34,854 bases of DNA. It comes from Roseococcus sp. SDR. Lineage in GTDB: Bacteria > Pseudomonadota > Alphaproteobacteria > Acetobacterales > Acetobacteraceae. Position numbers and translations under genes: made by a program. Under the pieces are notes generated by a model. The model saw only the letters and a program-made list of their open reading frames with translations, was not told the origin of the DNA and ran no database searches. Positions 1-9,119 of the stretch are shown here, one piece after another (within the stretch, counting starts at the first letter, position 1; every line of letters begins with the position of its first letter). The stretch is taken from assembly GCF_019083995.1 (NCBI RefSeq), contig NZ_JAHRCU010000032.1:1-34854 (forward strand), read 5' to 3'.

Positions 1-633
1 CTGCCCTCGCCTGATCTCTCGGTCGCGCCGCCGCGGGAGCCCCCGCCCGCGCCGGAGCCGCCGGCGGCCGAACCGCCGCCCCCGGCACCGGAGCCCCCGC
101 CGCCCGATCCGCCGCCACCCCCGCCAGAGCCCGAGCCGCCGCGCGTGGAGCCGCCCTTGCCGGAGCCACCGCCCCCGACCCCTGAACCACCGCCGCCAGA
201 GCCGCGTCCCGAGCCGCCGCGCCAGCCGCCGCGTCCGCGTCCCGCGCCCCCGCCGCGCCCGGCGCAGCGCAACCAGCCGCCCGCCGAGGCGGGGCGCGCC
301 GGCGAGGAACAGGCTGCGCAGCAGGCGGCCGGCGTGGGCCGTGCCACGGGCGCCGTCGTCCCGCCGGGCCGCGACGATCGCTACAACAACGCCGCCCCCA
401 GCTACCCCGAAGCGGCGCGGTTGCGCGGTGAGCAGGGAACGGTGGGCCTCGAGATCGCGGTCGGCACGGATGGGCGCGTCATCACCGTGACGGTGGCGCG
501 CAGTTCAGGCTCGCCCATGCTCGATGCTGCGGCGCGGCGCGCGGTCCAGGAATGGCGCTTCCGCCCGGCGATGCGCGATGGCGAGCCGGTGCCCGGCACC
601 ATCCGCACCTCGGTGCATTTCCGGCTGCAGTAG
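1..633 (+). CDS. TonB-family energy transducer, C-terminal part (5' end outside window)
   Basis: The frame is open from base 1, so the true start and any N-terminal membrane anchor lie upstream. About the first 90 residues visible are almost pure Pro/Glu/Ala/Arg repeats, the stiff periplasm-spanning linker typical of TonB. From about base 390 to the stop there is a TonB C-terminal domain: a YPEAARLRGEQGTVGLE-type opening, then a run ending in the AVQEWRFRPA motif and a final beta strand. Such proteins couple the ExbBD proton-driven motor to outer-membrane receptors. The gene lies next to and converges on a cobalamin operon, which would suit B12 or corrinoid uptake, but the substrate cannot be read from the sequence. 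A GTG at 145 is only an internal codon of the linker. The family is clear; the partner is not. Confidence 0.85.
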   Translation: MPSPDLSVAPPREPPPAPEPPAAEPPPPAPEPPPPDPPPPPPEPEPPRVEPPLPEPPPPTPEPPPPEPRPEPPRQPPRPRPAPPPRPAQRNQPPAEAGRAGEEQAAQQAAGVGRATGAVVPPGRDDRYNNAAPSYPEAARLRGEQGTVGLEIAVGTDGRVITVTVARSSGSPMLDAAARRAVQEWRFRPAMRDGEPVPGTIRTSVHFRLQ

Positions 634-651
634 CCCGCGGCGCGGGAGGCC

Positions 652-1269
652 TCAGAAGTCGATCCCGCGCTGCGCCTTGATGCCGGCCTGGAACGGGTGC
701 TTCACCTCGCGCATCTCGGTGACGAGGTCCGCCATGTCCATGATCTCGGGCTTCGCGTTGCGCCCGGTGAGGATGACGCTGGTGCGCTGCGCCCGCCCTT
801 CGAGCGCGGCCAGCACCGCCGGCACGGTCAGGAAGCCGAATTGCAACGCGATGTTGATCTCATCCAGCACCACCAGGTCATGCGCGCCGGAAGCCAGCAT
901 CCCGGCGGCGGCGGCGAGTGCGGCTTCGGCCGTCCTGGTGTCGCGCGCCAGGTTCTGCGTGTCCCAGGTGAAGCCCTCGCCCATGGTGCGCCAGGTGATG
1001 TTGCCGCCCCCCTCGGCAGAGACGAGCTTGTCGAAGAACTGCTTCTCGCCCGTCGGCCAATCGCCCTTGATGAACTGCACCACGCCCACGCTGTGGCCCC
1101 AGCCCAGCGCGCGGATGATGACGCCGAAGGCCGAGCTGGACTTGCCCTTGCCGTCGCCCGTGTGAACGAGGACGAGGCCGCGCCCGGGGTCGCGCGCCTC
1201 GGTGATCTTGCGGCGCTGCTCGGCCTTCAGCGCCGCCATTTCCGCCTTGTGGCTCTCATCATCCGGCAT
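652..1269 (-). CDS. cobO: Cob(I)yrinic acid a,c-diamide adenosyltransferase (CobO/CobA type)
   Basis: This enzyme transfers adenosyl from ATP to the reduced cobalt of corrinoids, a step of coenzyme B12 synthesis and salvage in the cytosol. The protein has 205 residues, the usual size for the CobA/CobO/BtuR family. A charged N-terminal helix (1-30) is followed by a P-loop, HTGDGKGKS (36-44), and the family features FIKGDWPTGE and VVLDEINIAL (Walker B-like). A strong ribosome site, AAAGGAGA (1282-1275), fixes the ATG at 1269. It is the last gene of cobT-cobS-cobC-cobO, 18 bases after cobC. It converges on the tonB-like gene with only an 18-base gap. Confidence 0.95.
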   Translation of the reverse strand: MPDDESHKAEMAALKAEQRRKITEARDPGRGLVLVHTGDGKGKSSSAFGVIIRALGWGHSVGVVQFIKGDWPTGEKQFFDKLVSAEGGGNITWRTMGEGFTWDTQNLARDTRTAEAALAAAAGMLASGAHDLVVLDEINIALQFGFLTVPAVLAALEGRAQRTSVILTGRNAKPEIMDMADLVTEMREVKHPFQAGIKAQRGIDF

Positions 1270-1287
1270 GGCATTCTCCTTTGGCGG

Positions 1288-1800
1288 TCAGATGGTCACG
1301 AATTCGCCGAAGGCGAGGGCGGGCGGCCAATCCTCGGCGCGCGGGCCGGTGGCGAGCGCGGCCTTCATCACGCCGCCATGGGTGATGAGCAGGATGTGGC
1401 CCGGAAGGGCGCGGAATTCGGCAAGCACGGCCAGGACGCGGGCCTGGAGCTGCGCCACGCTCTCCCCGCCATGCGGGCGGGCGTGGAGGAAATCGGCCGC
1501 CCATTGATCGAGTTCGCCCCGCGGGATGTCATCCCAGGGCCTACCCTCCCAGGCGCCGAAATCCATCTCGGCCAGGCGCGGCTCCGCCTTGACCGGGAGG
1601 CCAAGCCGCGCCGCCAGCGCCCCGGCGGTCTCGCGGCAGCGGCGGAGCGGGCTGGTGGCGATGGCGGTGACGGCGGGCAGGCGCGGCAGCAGGGCTTCCA
1701 GCGCCGCCTCGTGGCCCGGCGCGAGGGCGAGGTCCGTGATGCCGTAGCAGACGCCCTCGCGCACCGCCGGCCGGAAATGCCGCAGCAGCGTCAGAGCCAC
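1288..1800 (-). CDS. cobC: Histidine phosphatase, probable alpha-ribazole phosphatase CobC
   Basis: This is a phosphoglycerate-mutase-fold phosphatase of about 170 residues. The catalytic His is in LLRHFRP (residue 8 from the chosen start), the acid region is EMDFGAWEG, and the second His is in LLITHGGV. Sitting between cobS and cobO, it most likely removes the 5'-phosphate from alpha-ribazole phosphate or adenosylcobalamin phosphate in B12 nucleotide-loop assembly. I chose GTG at 1800, which overlaps the cobS stop by 10 bases and puts the RH motif near the N terminus, as in the family. A longer frame starting at 1857 would add an Arg-rich stretch with no homology-like character. The first motif is RHF rather than the usual RHG. 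Confidence 0.85.
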   Translation of the reverse strand: MALTLLRHFRPAVREGVCYGITDLALAPGHEAALEALLPRLPAVTAIATSPLRRCRETAGALAARLGLPVKAEPRLAEMDFGAWEGRPWDDIPRGELDQWAADFLHARPHGGESVAQLQARVLAVLAEFRALPGHILLITHGGVMKAALATGPRAEDWPPALAFGEFVTI

Positions 1801-2564
1801 GCGAGCACGCCGAGATAGAAGCCGAGTTCGCTGCCCTGCTGCACGGCACCCAGGCAATCGCCCGTATAGCCGCCGATCTTGCGCTCATAGACGCGACGGA
1901 TGCCCCAATGCCCGAGCGCGAGGCCGGCCAGCCCCAGCAGCGCCGCCACCCAGCCAAGACTGAGCACCAGGCCGAGCCACAGCACCAGCGCGGTGGCGGT
2001 GGCGACCATGAGGCTCTCGCCGCTCACGCCATCGGCCACCGGCTTGGCGGTGCCGTGGTCCCGCACATAGCCGCTCGTCGCGATCACCAGCACCGAGGAG
2101 AAGCGGCTGAGCCCATGGCCGGTGATGAGCGCGATGATGACGGCATGCGGCGGCATCGCGGCCAGTGTCGTGGCCTTGAGCAGCAGGGCCAGGATCAGCG
2201 CCGCGCCGCCATAGGTGCCGATGCGGCTGTCCTTCATGATCTCCAGCGCGCGCTCGCGCGTCATGCCGCCGCCGATGCCGTCGAACATGTCGGCCAGTCC
2301 GTCCTCGTGGAAGGCGCCGGTCAGCAGGAGGCTCGCCGCGATCGAGACCGCCACCGCCACCGGCGGCGGCCAGGCCAGCAGCGCAGCGGCATAGATCAGC
2401 GCCACCAGCGCGCCGATGAAGGCGCCGACGAGAGGGTGGTAGCGCGTGGACGCCGTCAGGCGCTCGGGCGTGAAGCCCGCGCTGGCCGGCACGGGCAGCC
2501 GTGTGAGGAACTGCACGGCCAGCAGCAGCATGGCCCATTCCTCCCGTGGATCGGGCTTCCTCAT
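1791..2564 (-). CDS. cobS: Adenosylcobinamide-GDP ribazoletransferase (cobalamin synthase)
   Basis: CobS joins adenosylcobinamide-GDP to alpha-ribazole (phosphate), the last assembly step of cobalamin, in the inner membrane. The 257-residue protein has several hydrophobic membrane helices and the hallmark acidic motif HEDGLADMFDGIGGG (86-100), plus DSRIGTYG shortly after. The family N-terminal motif VQFLTRLPVP is at 18-27. The ATG at 2564 overlaps the cobT stop in an ATGA (4 bases), so translation is coupled. The open frame continues far upstream inside cobT, but that part is a shadow of cobT. Confidence 0.95.
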   Translation of the reverse strand: MRKPDPREEWAMLLLAVQFLTRLPVPASAGFTPERLTASTRYHPLVGAFIGALVALIYAAALLAWPPPVAVAVSIAASLLLTGAFHEDGLADMFDGIGGGMTRERALEIMKDSRIGTYGGAALILALLLKATTLAAMPPHAVIIALITGHGLSRFSSVLVIATSGYVRDHGTAKPVADGVSGESLMVATATALVLWLGLVLSLGWVAALLGLAGLALGHWGIRRVYERKIGGYTGDCLGAVQQGSELGFYLGVLAWL

Positions 2565-3562
2565 GCGGGCCCGCTCACCGCGGCACTCTCGAAGCTCGCC
2601 ATCTCGTTCAGCATGGCGGCGGCGGCGCGCAGCAGCGGCCAGGCGAGCAAGGCACCGGATCCCTCGCCGAGGCGCAGGCCGAGATCGAGCAGCGGCTCCG
2701 CCCCCAGCGCCGCCAGCAGCGCCGCGTGCCCCTGCTCGGCCGAGCGATGGGCGAAGACCAGGTTCTCCCGGATGCCCGGCTCCAGCCCCAGCGCCACCAG
2801 CGCGGCGGCGCCGGCGATGAAGCCGTCCACCAGCACGAGGCGCCGCGCCTCGGCCGCGCCCAGCATGGCGCCGGCCATGGCGGCGATCTCGAAGCCGCCA
2901 TATTCGGCCAGCGCCTCGGCGGGGGCGAGGCGCGGCGCGGTGCGGGCGGCGGCCGCCTCCAGCACGGCCTGCTTGCGCGCGAGGCCCGCCCCATCCACGC
3001 CTGTGCCACGCCCGATGAATCCCGCGACCGGTTGGCCGGTGATCTTCGCCGCCAGCAGCGCGGCCGCGGAGGTGTTGCCGATGCCCATCTCGCCCAGGCA
3101 GAGCGCGTCGAATTCGCCCTCGCCTGCCAGTTCGCGGCCCAGGGCCAGCGCGGCGTCGCGCTGATCGGCCGTCATCGCCGGGCCGTGGCGGGAATTGGCG
3201 GTGCCGGACGCGAGCCGCCGCGCGATCAGCGCCGGGTGTTCGATCGGCGCGCCAGCCACGCCGCAATCCACCACCGCCACCGGCAGCCCTGCCTGCCGCG
3301 CGAAGATATTGGCCGCGGCCCCGCCCGCCAGGAAATTCAGCACCATCTGTCGCGTCACCTCGGCCGGATAGGCGGAGACGCCCTCGGCCGCGATGCCGTG
3401 ATCGGCCGCGAAGAGGATCAGGCGGCCGCGCTCCATACGGGGGGTCAGGCTGTGCTGCACACGCGCCACCTGCGCCGCCAGCGCCTCGATCCGGCCCAGC
3501 GCGCCCAGCGGCTTGGTCTTGCCGTCAATCTTCGCGCGCAACGCGGCTTCGAAATCCATCAT
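2561..3562 (-). CDS. cobT: Nicotinate-nucleotide-dimethylbenzimidazole phosphoribosyltransferase
   Basis: CobT activates the lower ligand of B12 by moving phosphoribose from nicotinate mononucleotide to dimethylbenzimidazole, giving alpha-ribazole phosphate for CobS. The protein is 333 residues. It shows KTKPLGALGRIE near the start, FAADHGIAAEGVSAYP, the GEMGIGNTSAAALL segment, and the C-terminal GEGSGA whose Glu (about residue 300) is the catalytic base in the family. Two adjacent ATG codons (3562 and 3559) are equally possible starts; extending to 3628 would add a non-conserved, Pro-rich leader. It is the first gene of the cob operon and diverges from the dehydrogenase at 3649. Confidence 0.95.
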   Translation of the reverse strand: MMDFEAALRAKIDGKTKPLGALGRIEALAAQVARVQHSLTPRMERGRLILFAADHGIAAEGVSAYPAEVTRQMVLNFLAGGAAANIFARQAGLPVAVVDCGVAGAPIEHPALIARRLASGTANSRHGPAMTADQRDAALALGRELAGEGEFDALCLGEMGIGNTSAAALLAAKITGQPVAGFIGRGTGVDGAGLARKQAVLEAAAARTAPRLAPAEALAEYGGFEIAAMAGAMLGAAEARRLVLVDGFIAGAAALVALGLEPGIRENLVFAHRSAEQGHAALLAALGAEPLLDLGLRLGEGSGALLAWPLLRAAAAMLNEMASFESAAVSGPA

Positions 3563-3612
3563 GCATGCCGTTGAAGGCGGTCCCGCGCAGGTTGTCCAGC
3601 GGCCGGGTGCGC

Positions 3613-3651
3613 TTGGGTGCGTCGCCAAACCCTGCTATCCGCCCCGCCATG
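3613..3651 (+). promoter_or_regulatory. Candidate promoter for a leaderless mRNA
   Basis: A TTGGGT box (3613-3618) and a TATCCG box (3636-3641) are separated by exactly 17 bases. The second box ends 7 bases before the ATG at 3649. With normal spacing the transcript would begin at or within a base or two of the start codon. There is no Shine-Dalgarno-like stretch before that ATG. This is inferred from the sequence only. Confidence 0.4.
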
Positions 3652-4671
3652 CGCGCACTCCAGCTCCTCGCCGACCGTGACCTCCGCCTGGTGGAGATCC
3701 CGCCCCCGCCGCCGCCCGGCCCGGGCGAGATCCAGCTCGCCATCAAGGCCGTGGCGCTGAACCACATTGATGTCTGGGGCTGGCGCGGCATGGCCTTCGC
3801 CAAGCGCGAGCTGCCCATCAGCGTCGGCGCCGAGGGCGTGGGCGAGGTGGTGGCGCTGGGCGAGGGTGTCACCGGCTTCACCCCCGGCCAGCTCGCCGTG
3901 CCCTATGGCGGGCTGACCTGCGGCACCTGCAAGGAGTGCCAGCGCGGCCGCGACAACCTCTGCGAGAACATCGCCGGCATCCGTGGCTTCCATGTGGATG
4001 GCTTCGCGCGCGGGCTGATCAACATCCCCGCGCGGCAATGCGTGCCGGTGCCGGCCGGCGTCGCCGTCGAGGATGCGGCCTGCGCGGGCATCACTTTCTC
4101 CACCGTGCAGCACATGCTCTTCGACAACGCGCAGCTCGAGCCCGGCGAGACGGTGCTGGTGCATGCGGCGGGCTCGGGCATCGGCACGGTCGCCGTGCGC
4201 ATGGCCAAGGCCATCGGCTGCACCGTGATCGGCACGGTGGGCGACGAGTTCAAGGCGCAGAAGGCGCGCGCCGAGGGCGTGGACCATGTGGTGAACTACA
4301 ACACCGACCGCTTCGAGAGCGTGGCCCGCCGCGTCACCGGCAAGCGCGGCGTGGATGTGGTCTTCGAGCATGTGGGCGCGGCCACCTGGGCGGGCTCGCT
4401 GCTTTCGATGAAGATGGGCGGGCGGCTGGTCACCTGCGGCAGCACCAGCGGCGTTTCGGCCGAGACGAACCTGATGATGATCTTCCAGCGCCAGCTCAAG
4501 ATCCAGGGCAGCTTCGGGGCCACCTTGCGCAACATCGCCGAGGGCGTGGAGAAGATGGCCCAGGGCATCCGCCCCGTGCTCGACACGGTGCTGCCCATCG
4601 AGCGTTTCGAGGAAGGCCTGGCCCGCCTTGAGGCGCGGAACGTCTACGGGAAGATCGTCATCAAGCTGTGA
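3649..4671 (+). CDS. Zinc-binding MDR family alcohol dehydrogenase / quinone oxidoreductase
   Basis: This is a 340-residue medium-chain dehydrogenase/reductase. The N-terminal GroES-like half has NHIDVW (38-43) where true alcohol dehydrogenases carry the catalytic zinc Cys. It also carries four structural-zinc cysteines, C91, C94, C97 and C105, in the CGTCKEC...C pattern. The Rossmann half begins around VHAAGSGIG (172-179). The absent catalytic Cys and the retained structural lobe suggest a quinone oxidoreductase-like or enoyl-reductase-like NAD(P)H enzyme rather than an alcohol dehydrogenase. The substrate is unknown. The start at 3649 fits the family N terminus (MRALQLL) better than the upstream in-frame ATG at 3565, and a promoter-like pair sits immediately before it. 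Its stop overlaps the acyltransferase start. Confidence 0.85.
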   Translation: MRALQLLADRDLRLVEIPPPPPPGPGEIQLAIKAVALNHIDVWGWRGMAFAKRELPISVGAEGVGEVVALGEGVTGFTPGQLAVPYGGLTCGTCKECQRGRDNLCENIAGIRGFHVDGFARGLINIPARQCVPVPAGVAVEDAACAGITFSTVQHMLFDNAQLEPGETVLVHAAGSGIGTVAVRMAKAIGCTVIGTVGDEFKAQKARAEGVDHVVNYNTDRFESVARRVTGKRGVDVVFEHVGAATWAGSLLSMKMGGRLVTCGSTSGVSAETNLMMIFQRQLKIQGSFGATLRNIAEGVEKMAQGIRPVLDTVLPIERFEEGLARLEARNVYGKIVIKL

Positions 4672-5552
4672 AACGCTTGCAGCGCATCGGCGAATGGCTG
4701 GTCGCCTGGCTGTCGCGCCGGGTCTTCGGCCTGCTGCGCCTGCTCGGGCCGGACCGCGCGTCCAATCTCGGCGCCTGGATCTCGCCGCGCGTGGGGCGCT
4801 TCCTGCCGCATCACCGCTTTGCCATGGAAAATCTGCGCCTCGCCTTCCCCGAGAAGACCGAGGCCGAGCGCGAGGCGATCGCGCTGGAATCCTGGGCCAA
4901 TCTCGGCCGCACCGTCTGCGAGTATCCGCATCTGGACGTGCTCTATGACGGCGACGGCCAGCGCGTGGAATCCGAGCAGGCGACGAAGGACCGCTTCGCC
5001 GCGATCCGCGAGGGCGGGCGGCCCGTCCTGATCTTCGGCGCGCATCTGGCCAATTGGGAATTGCCGGCGGTGATCGCCCATGCCTTCGGCCAGCGTGCGG
5101 CGCTGCTCTACCGCACGCCGAACAACCCCTACATCGCCGCCGATATCGTGAAGATGCGCGAGCCCATCATGGGCGAGTTGATCCCGACGGGCATTTCCGC
5201 GCCCATCCGCATGACGCAGGCGGTGGATGAGGGGATCAATCTCGGCATGCTGGTGGACCAGCGCTTCGGGCGCGGGCCGCGCGTGCCCTTCTTCGGGCAT
5301 CCCGTCGCGGCCAATCCCTTCATCGCGCGGTTGGCGCGGCGCTTCGAGGCGCCGGTGCATGGCATGCGCGCCATCCGCCTGCCCAACAACCGCTTCCGGC
5401 TGGACCTGACTGCGCCGCTGGACCTGCCGCGCGATGCGTCAGGGAAGATCGATGTGGAAGCCTCGACGGCGATGATCAACCGCGTGATCGAGGACTGGGT
5501 GCGGGAGCATCCGGGCCAGTGGCTCTGGATGCACCGCCGCTGGCGGCCCTGA
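4668..5552 (+). CDS. LpxL/HtrB-family lysophospholipid or lipid A acyltransferase
   Basis: This 294-residue protein belongs to the LpxL/LpxM/HtrB group, which adds a secondary acyl chain to lipid A at the inner membrane. The catalytic HX4E motif is seen as HLANWE (H126, E131). It is followed by the family segments LLYRTPNNPYI and GMLVDQRFGRGPRVPFFG. The C terminus keeps the usual RRW ending (WLWMHRRWRP). The GTG start at 4668 overlaps the preceding stop as GTGA, so the gene is translationally coupled to the dehydrogenase. Which acyl chain or acceptor is used cannot be told. It ends in a perfect palindrome shared with the convergent pckA. Confidence 0.88.
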   Translation: MKRLQRIGEWLVAWLSRRVFGLLRLLGPDRASNLGAWISPRVGRFLPHHRFAMENLRLAFPEKTEAEREAIALESWANLGRTVCEYPHLDVLYDGDGQRVESEQATKDRFAAIREGGRPVLIFGAHLANWELPAVIAHAFGQRAALLYRTPNNPYIAADIVKMREPIMGELIPTGISAPIRMTQAVDEGINLGMLVDQRFGRGPRVPFFGHPVAANPFIARLARRFEAPVHGMRAIRLPNNRFRLDLTAPLDLPRDASGKIDVEASTAMINRVIEDWVREHPGQWLWMHRRWRP

Positions 5553-5567
5553 GGACCAGGGCCGCCA
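5541..5567. terminator. Perfect 11-bp palindrome between convergent genes
   Basis: TGGCGGCCCTG (5541-5551) and its exact complement (5557-5567) flank a 5-base loop. It covers the last codons of the acyltransferase and the gap to the pckA stop. No T-tract follows on either strand, so it is not a textbook intrinsic terminator, but a stem of this strength between convergent genes would suit bidirectional termination or 3'-end protection. Confidence 0.55.
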
Positions 5568-5574
5568 GGGGTTC

Positions 5575-7164
<1,590 letters not shown>

Positions 7165-7258
7165 GCGGAATGTCCCCGTTTTGAGCATTAAGCCGTGACC
7201 GTTTCCATGTCCCGGCCGTGTTGGTTCAGTCAGGGGCATTTCGATGACAGTCGAGGCG

Positions 7259-7288
7259 GAATTACGGCGAGGGAGTGGCCCCGGTCAA
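7259..7288 (-). promoter_or_regulatory. pckA: Candidate sigma-70 promoter for pckA
   Basis: On the minus strand TTGACC (7288-7283) and TAATTC (7264-7259) are separated by 18 bases. This predicts a transcript start near 7252 and a leader of roughly 90 bases before the pckA ATG. The leader contains the in-frame alternative ATGs at 7239 and 7188. Based on spacing and consensus match only. Confidence 0.3.
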
Positions 7289-7317
7289 TGCCGCCAAAGG
7301 GCTGAATTCCATGGGTT

Positions 7318-8055
7318 TCATGAATTTTCCTGTTGCTGCGATGCAGCAAGCGCCGCGCGTGCCGCGCGGGCTGACCGGACCAATTCCATGCGCACGCCAT
7401 CCGCGTCGGCGACTGGCGCCGCGAAGGCAAGGCGCAGCACCGAATCCCCCGCCGCGATGTCCAGCCCATCCACATCCACGGCGGTCAGGCGCCATGCGCC
7501 CGGCGCGGCGCCGAGCAGACCGGTCGCGATGGCTTCGACCGCATCGGCGTGGTCCGCATTCACATGGCCGATGATGTCGGCCTCGGCCGCTGCAAGTGCC
7601 GCGACCGCCGCTGCGTCGGGCAGAAGCTGCGCCAGGCGCAGCCGTGTGGCGCGGGCAAAGCCGCCCACCAGCAGCGCGCCCTGCGGGTTGATCCGCCACA
7701 GGCCGAAATCGGCGAATTCCGCGTAAAGCGCGGCATAGGGGTGGCGGGCGAGCCAGCGCGCCTTGAGCCCGGCGTCGGTGACCGGCTCGGCCAAGCCAGT
7801 CAGCGTCACGCGCGGTGCCGTCTGCGGGTTCGCGCTCTCCGCCACGCCGGTGAAGAGCAGTGCGCAGCGCGGGTCGCGCTGCAGGTGGCGCGTGTGCTCG
7901 GAGAGGGAAGAGAGCCACAGCAGGGGCGGCAAGCCTGGCGCGCAGGCTGGCGTCACCAGGCTGGCGAAGGGCTGGCCGTCCTGCTGCGTGGCGAGAGTGG
8001 CGGCTGCAGCCGCGCGGATGAGGCGACGGGCCTCGAAGCCATGATCTTCGGTCAT
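7318..8055 (-). CDS. HugZ-like pyridoxamine-phosphate-oxidase-fold protein with DUF2470 domain
   Basis: This is a 245-residue protein in two parts. Residues 5-140 form a split-barrel, flavin-reductase/PNPOx-like domain (LATQQDGQPFASLV, then LLFTGVAE and PRVTLTGLAEPV). Residues 155-240 form a DUF2470 domain with the characteristic HVNADHADAV (H164 onward). The same architecture occurs in haem-utilisation HugZ/HutZ proteins that bind and degrade haem, so an iron or haem role is likely, but no haem operon is present here. I prefer the ATG at 8055, because the family begins only a few residues before the RLIR helix; an ATG at 8091 is possible. It is transcribed toward pckA and divergently from the outer-membrane gene. 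Confidence 0.75.
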   Translation of the reverse strand: MTEDHGFEARRLIRAAAAATLATQQDGQPFASLVTPACAPGLPPLLWLSSLSEHTRHLQRDPRCALLFTGVAESANPQTAPRVTLTGLAEPVTDAGLKARWLARHPYAALYAEFADFGLWRINPQGALLVGGFARATRLRLAQLLPDAAAVAALAAAEADIIGHVNADHADAVEAIATGLLGAAPGAWRLTAVDVDGLDIAAGDSVLRLAFAAPVADADGVRMELVRSARAARAALAASQQQENS

Positions 8056-8104
8056 GTCCGTCAGAATGGGCGTGCCGGGCCCGGCTGTCATCCAGGAGGT
8101 GATG

Positions 8105-8142
8105 TTGCATTCTTTGCGGATTCAGTTGCAGAATCATATGCC
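8105..8142 (+). promoter_or_regulatory. Promoter-like region with three TTGC-type repeats before the outer-membrane gene
   Basis: TTGCGG (8114-8119) and TATGCC (8137-8142) are 17 bases apart and could form a promoter for the gene at 8205. Overlapping them are three related elements, TTGCATTC (8105), TTGCGGATTC (8114) and TTGCAGAATC (8126), and an inverted pair GATTC/GAATC (8119-8123, 8131-8135). The crowding of similar words looks operator-like. No regulator can be assigned. Confidence 0.3.
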
Positions 8143-8204
8143 ACTCCGTGCGACGAATCCCAAACACGGCAACCACGCCAGAGGCCCCTCCGAGGAGACC
8201 GCCC

Positions 8205-9047
8205 ATGCCCGAGCCGAAGTCCCTCGCTGCCGCGCTCGCTGCCCTCATGGGCGTCGCGCTGATGTCCTCCGCCGCAACGGCACAGACCGTTCCCAACGCC
8301 AATGATCCGGGCTGGCGCTTCTCTCTCACGCCCTATCTCTGGCTGCCCAATCTCAGCGGTGATCTGCGCTATGGCCCGCGCGAGCAGGGCACGGCCAATG
8401 TCCACGTCAACTCGAACAACATCATCGATGCGCTGAAATTCGGCCTGACTTTCGGTGCCGAGGCGCGCTATGGCCGCTTCACTCTGGCAACAGACCTTCT
8501 CTACCTCGACCTCGGCAATTCCTCGAGCGAGGTGCGCAGCGTGGATTTCGGCCGCGCCGGGCGCGTGCAGGCGACCGCCAATCTCAACACGCAATCCGCG
8601 CTGACGAATACGCTCTGGACGTTGGCGCCGGGCTACACGCTGCTCGAGGGCGCCTGGGGCAATGTGGACATCCAGGCCGGCTTCCGCCTGCTCGCCGCCA
8701 GCGCGCGCACCAACTTCCAGCTCGCGACGGACGTCACCAGCCCGCGGACGGGCGAGACCTTCGCGCGCATCGGCCGGATCACCGGCAGCCAGCAGATCTG
8801 GGACGGCATCATCGGCCTGCGCGGCCGCTTCGACCTCGGCTCCGGCTTCTACATCCCCTATGCGGCGGATGTCGGCACCGGCACCTCCAACCTCACCTGG
8901 CAGATCCAGGGCGGCCTCGGCTACTCCACCGGCTGGGCCGGCGTGGTGGCGGGCTATCGCTATCTTTCCTATTCGCAGGGTGGCAACGCGTTGATCCAGG
9001 AGCTGAACATGGGCGGCCCCTTCATCGCGCTCAACATGAAGTTCTGA
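8205..9047 (+). CDS. Outer-membrane beta-barrel protein, function unknown
   Basis: This is a 280-residue exported protein. A signal peptide (about 1-27) ends near ATAQ. The mature part alternates polar and aromatic/hydrophobic residues in repeated strands (FSLTPYLWLPN, LTFGAEARYGRFTLATDLLYLDL, GLGYSTGWAGVVAGYRYLSY) and ends in Phe (ALNMKF), the usual C-terminal signal for barrel insertion by BAM. I do not recognise a specific porin family; it resembles generic OmpA/OmpW-like barrel hypotheticals. The ATG at 8205 is preceded by GAGGAGA at a good distance, so the longer frame from 8148 is unlikely. A GC-rich hairpin follows the stop. Confidence 0.75.
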   Translation: MPEPKSLAAALAALMGVALMSSAATAQTVPNANDPGWRFSLTPYLWLPNLSGDLRYGPREQGTANVHVNSNNIIDALKFGLTFGAEARYGRFTLATDLLYLDLGNSSSEVRSVDFGRAGRVQATANLNTQSALTNTLWTLAPGYTLLEGAWGNVDIQAGFRLLAASARTNFQLATDVTSPRTGETFARIGRITGSQQIWDGIIGLRGRFDLGSGFYIPYAADVGTGTSNLTWQIQGGLGYSTGWAGVVAGYRYLSYSQGGNALIQELNMGGPFIALNMKF

Positions 9048-9052
9048 GCGCG

Positions 9053-9072
9053 GCGGGGGCGCGGCCCCCCGC
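9053..9072 (+). terminator. GC-rich hairpin after the outer-membrane gene
   Basis: GCGGGGG (9053-9059) can pair with CCCCCGC (9066-9072) across a 6-base loop, starting a few bases after the stop at 9047. There is no T-tract. It lies between two genes on the same strand, which fits separate transcription of the AraC-type gene. Confidence 0.4.
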
Positions 9073-9104
9073 AACTTCGCAAGACGGATCAATCGGGGCC
9101 GCGC

Positions 9105-9119
9105 TATCAGCCCCGCATG
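9105..9119 (+). promoter_or_regulatory. TATCAG box six bases before an ATG lacking a ribosome site
   Basis: TATCAG (9105-9110) ends six bases before the ATG at 9117, in the same relation as the box before the gene at 3649. No convincing -35 box is visible at 16-18 bases upstream. If it is a -10 element the mRNA would be leaderless. Confidence 0.25.

Noticed and set aside
145..147. GTG as the start of the TonB-like gene
   Set aside because: The same Pro-rich frame is open back to base 1 with no stop, so the gene enters from outside the window.
1885..3266. Extended frame that would make CobS a 491-residue fusion
   Set aside because: The added part is an out-of-frame reading of cobT, and the ATGA overlap at 2564-2561 gives a standard CobS length.
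3525..4371. Minus-strand frames opposite the MDR dehydrogenase
   Set aside because: No conserved motif; the plus-strand frame contains the complete dehydrogenase with both cofactor and zinc motifs.
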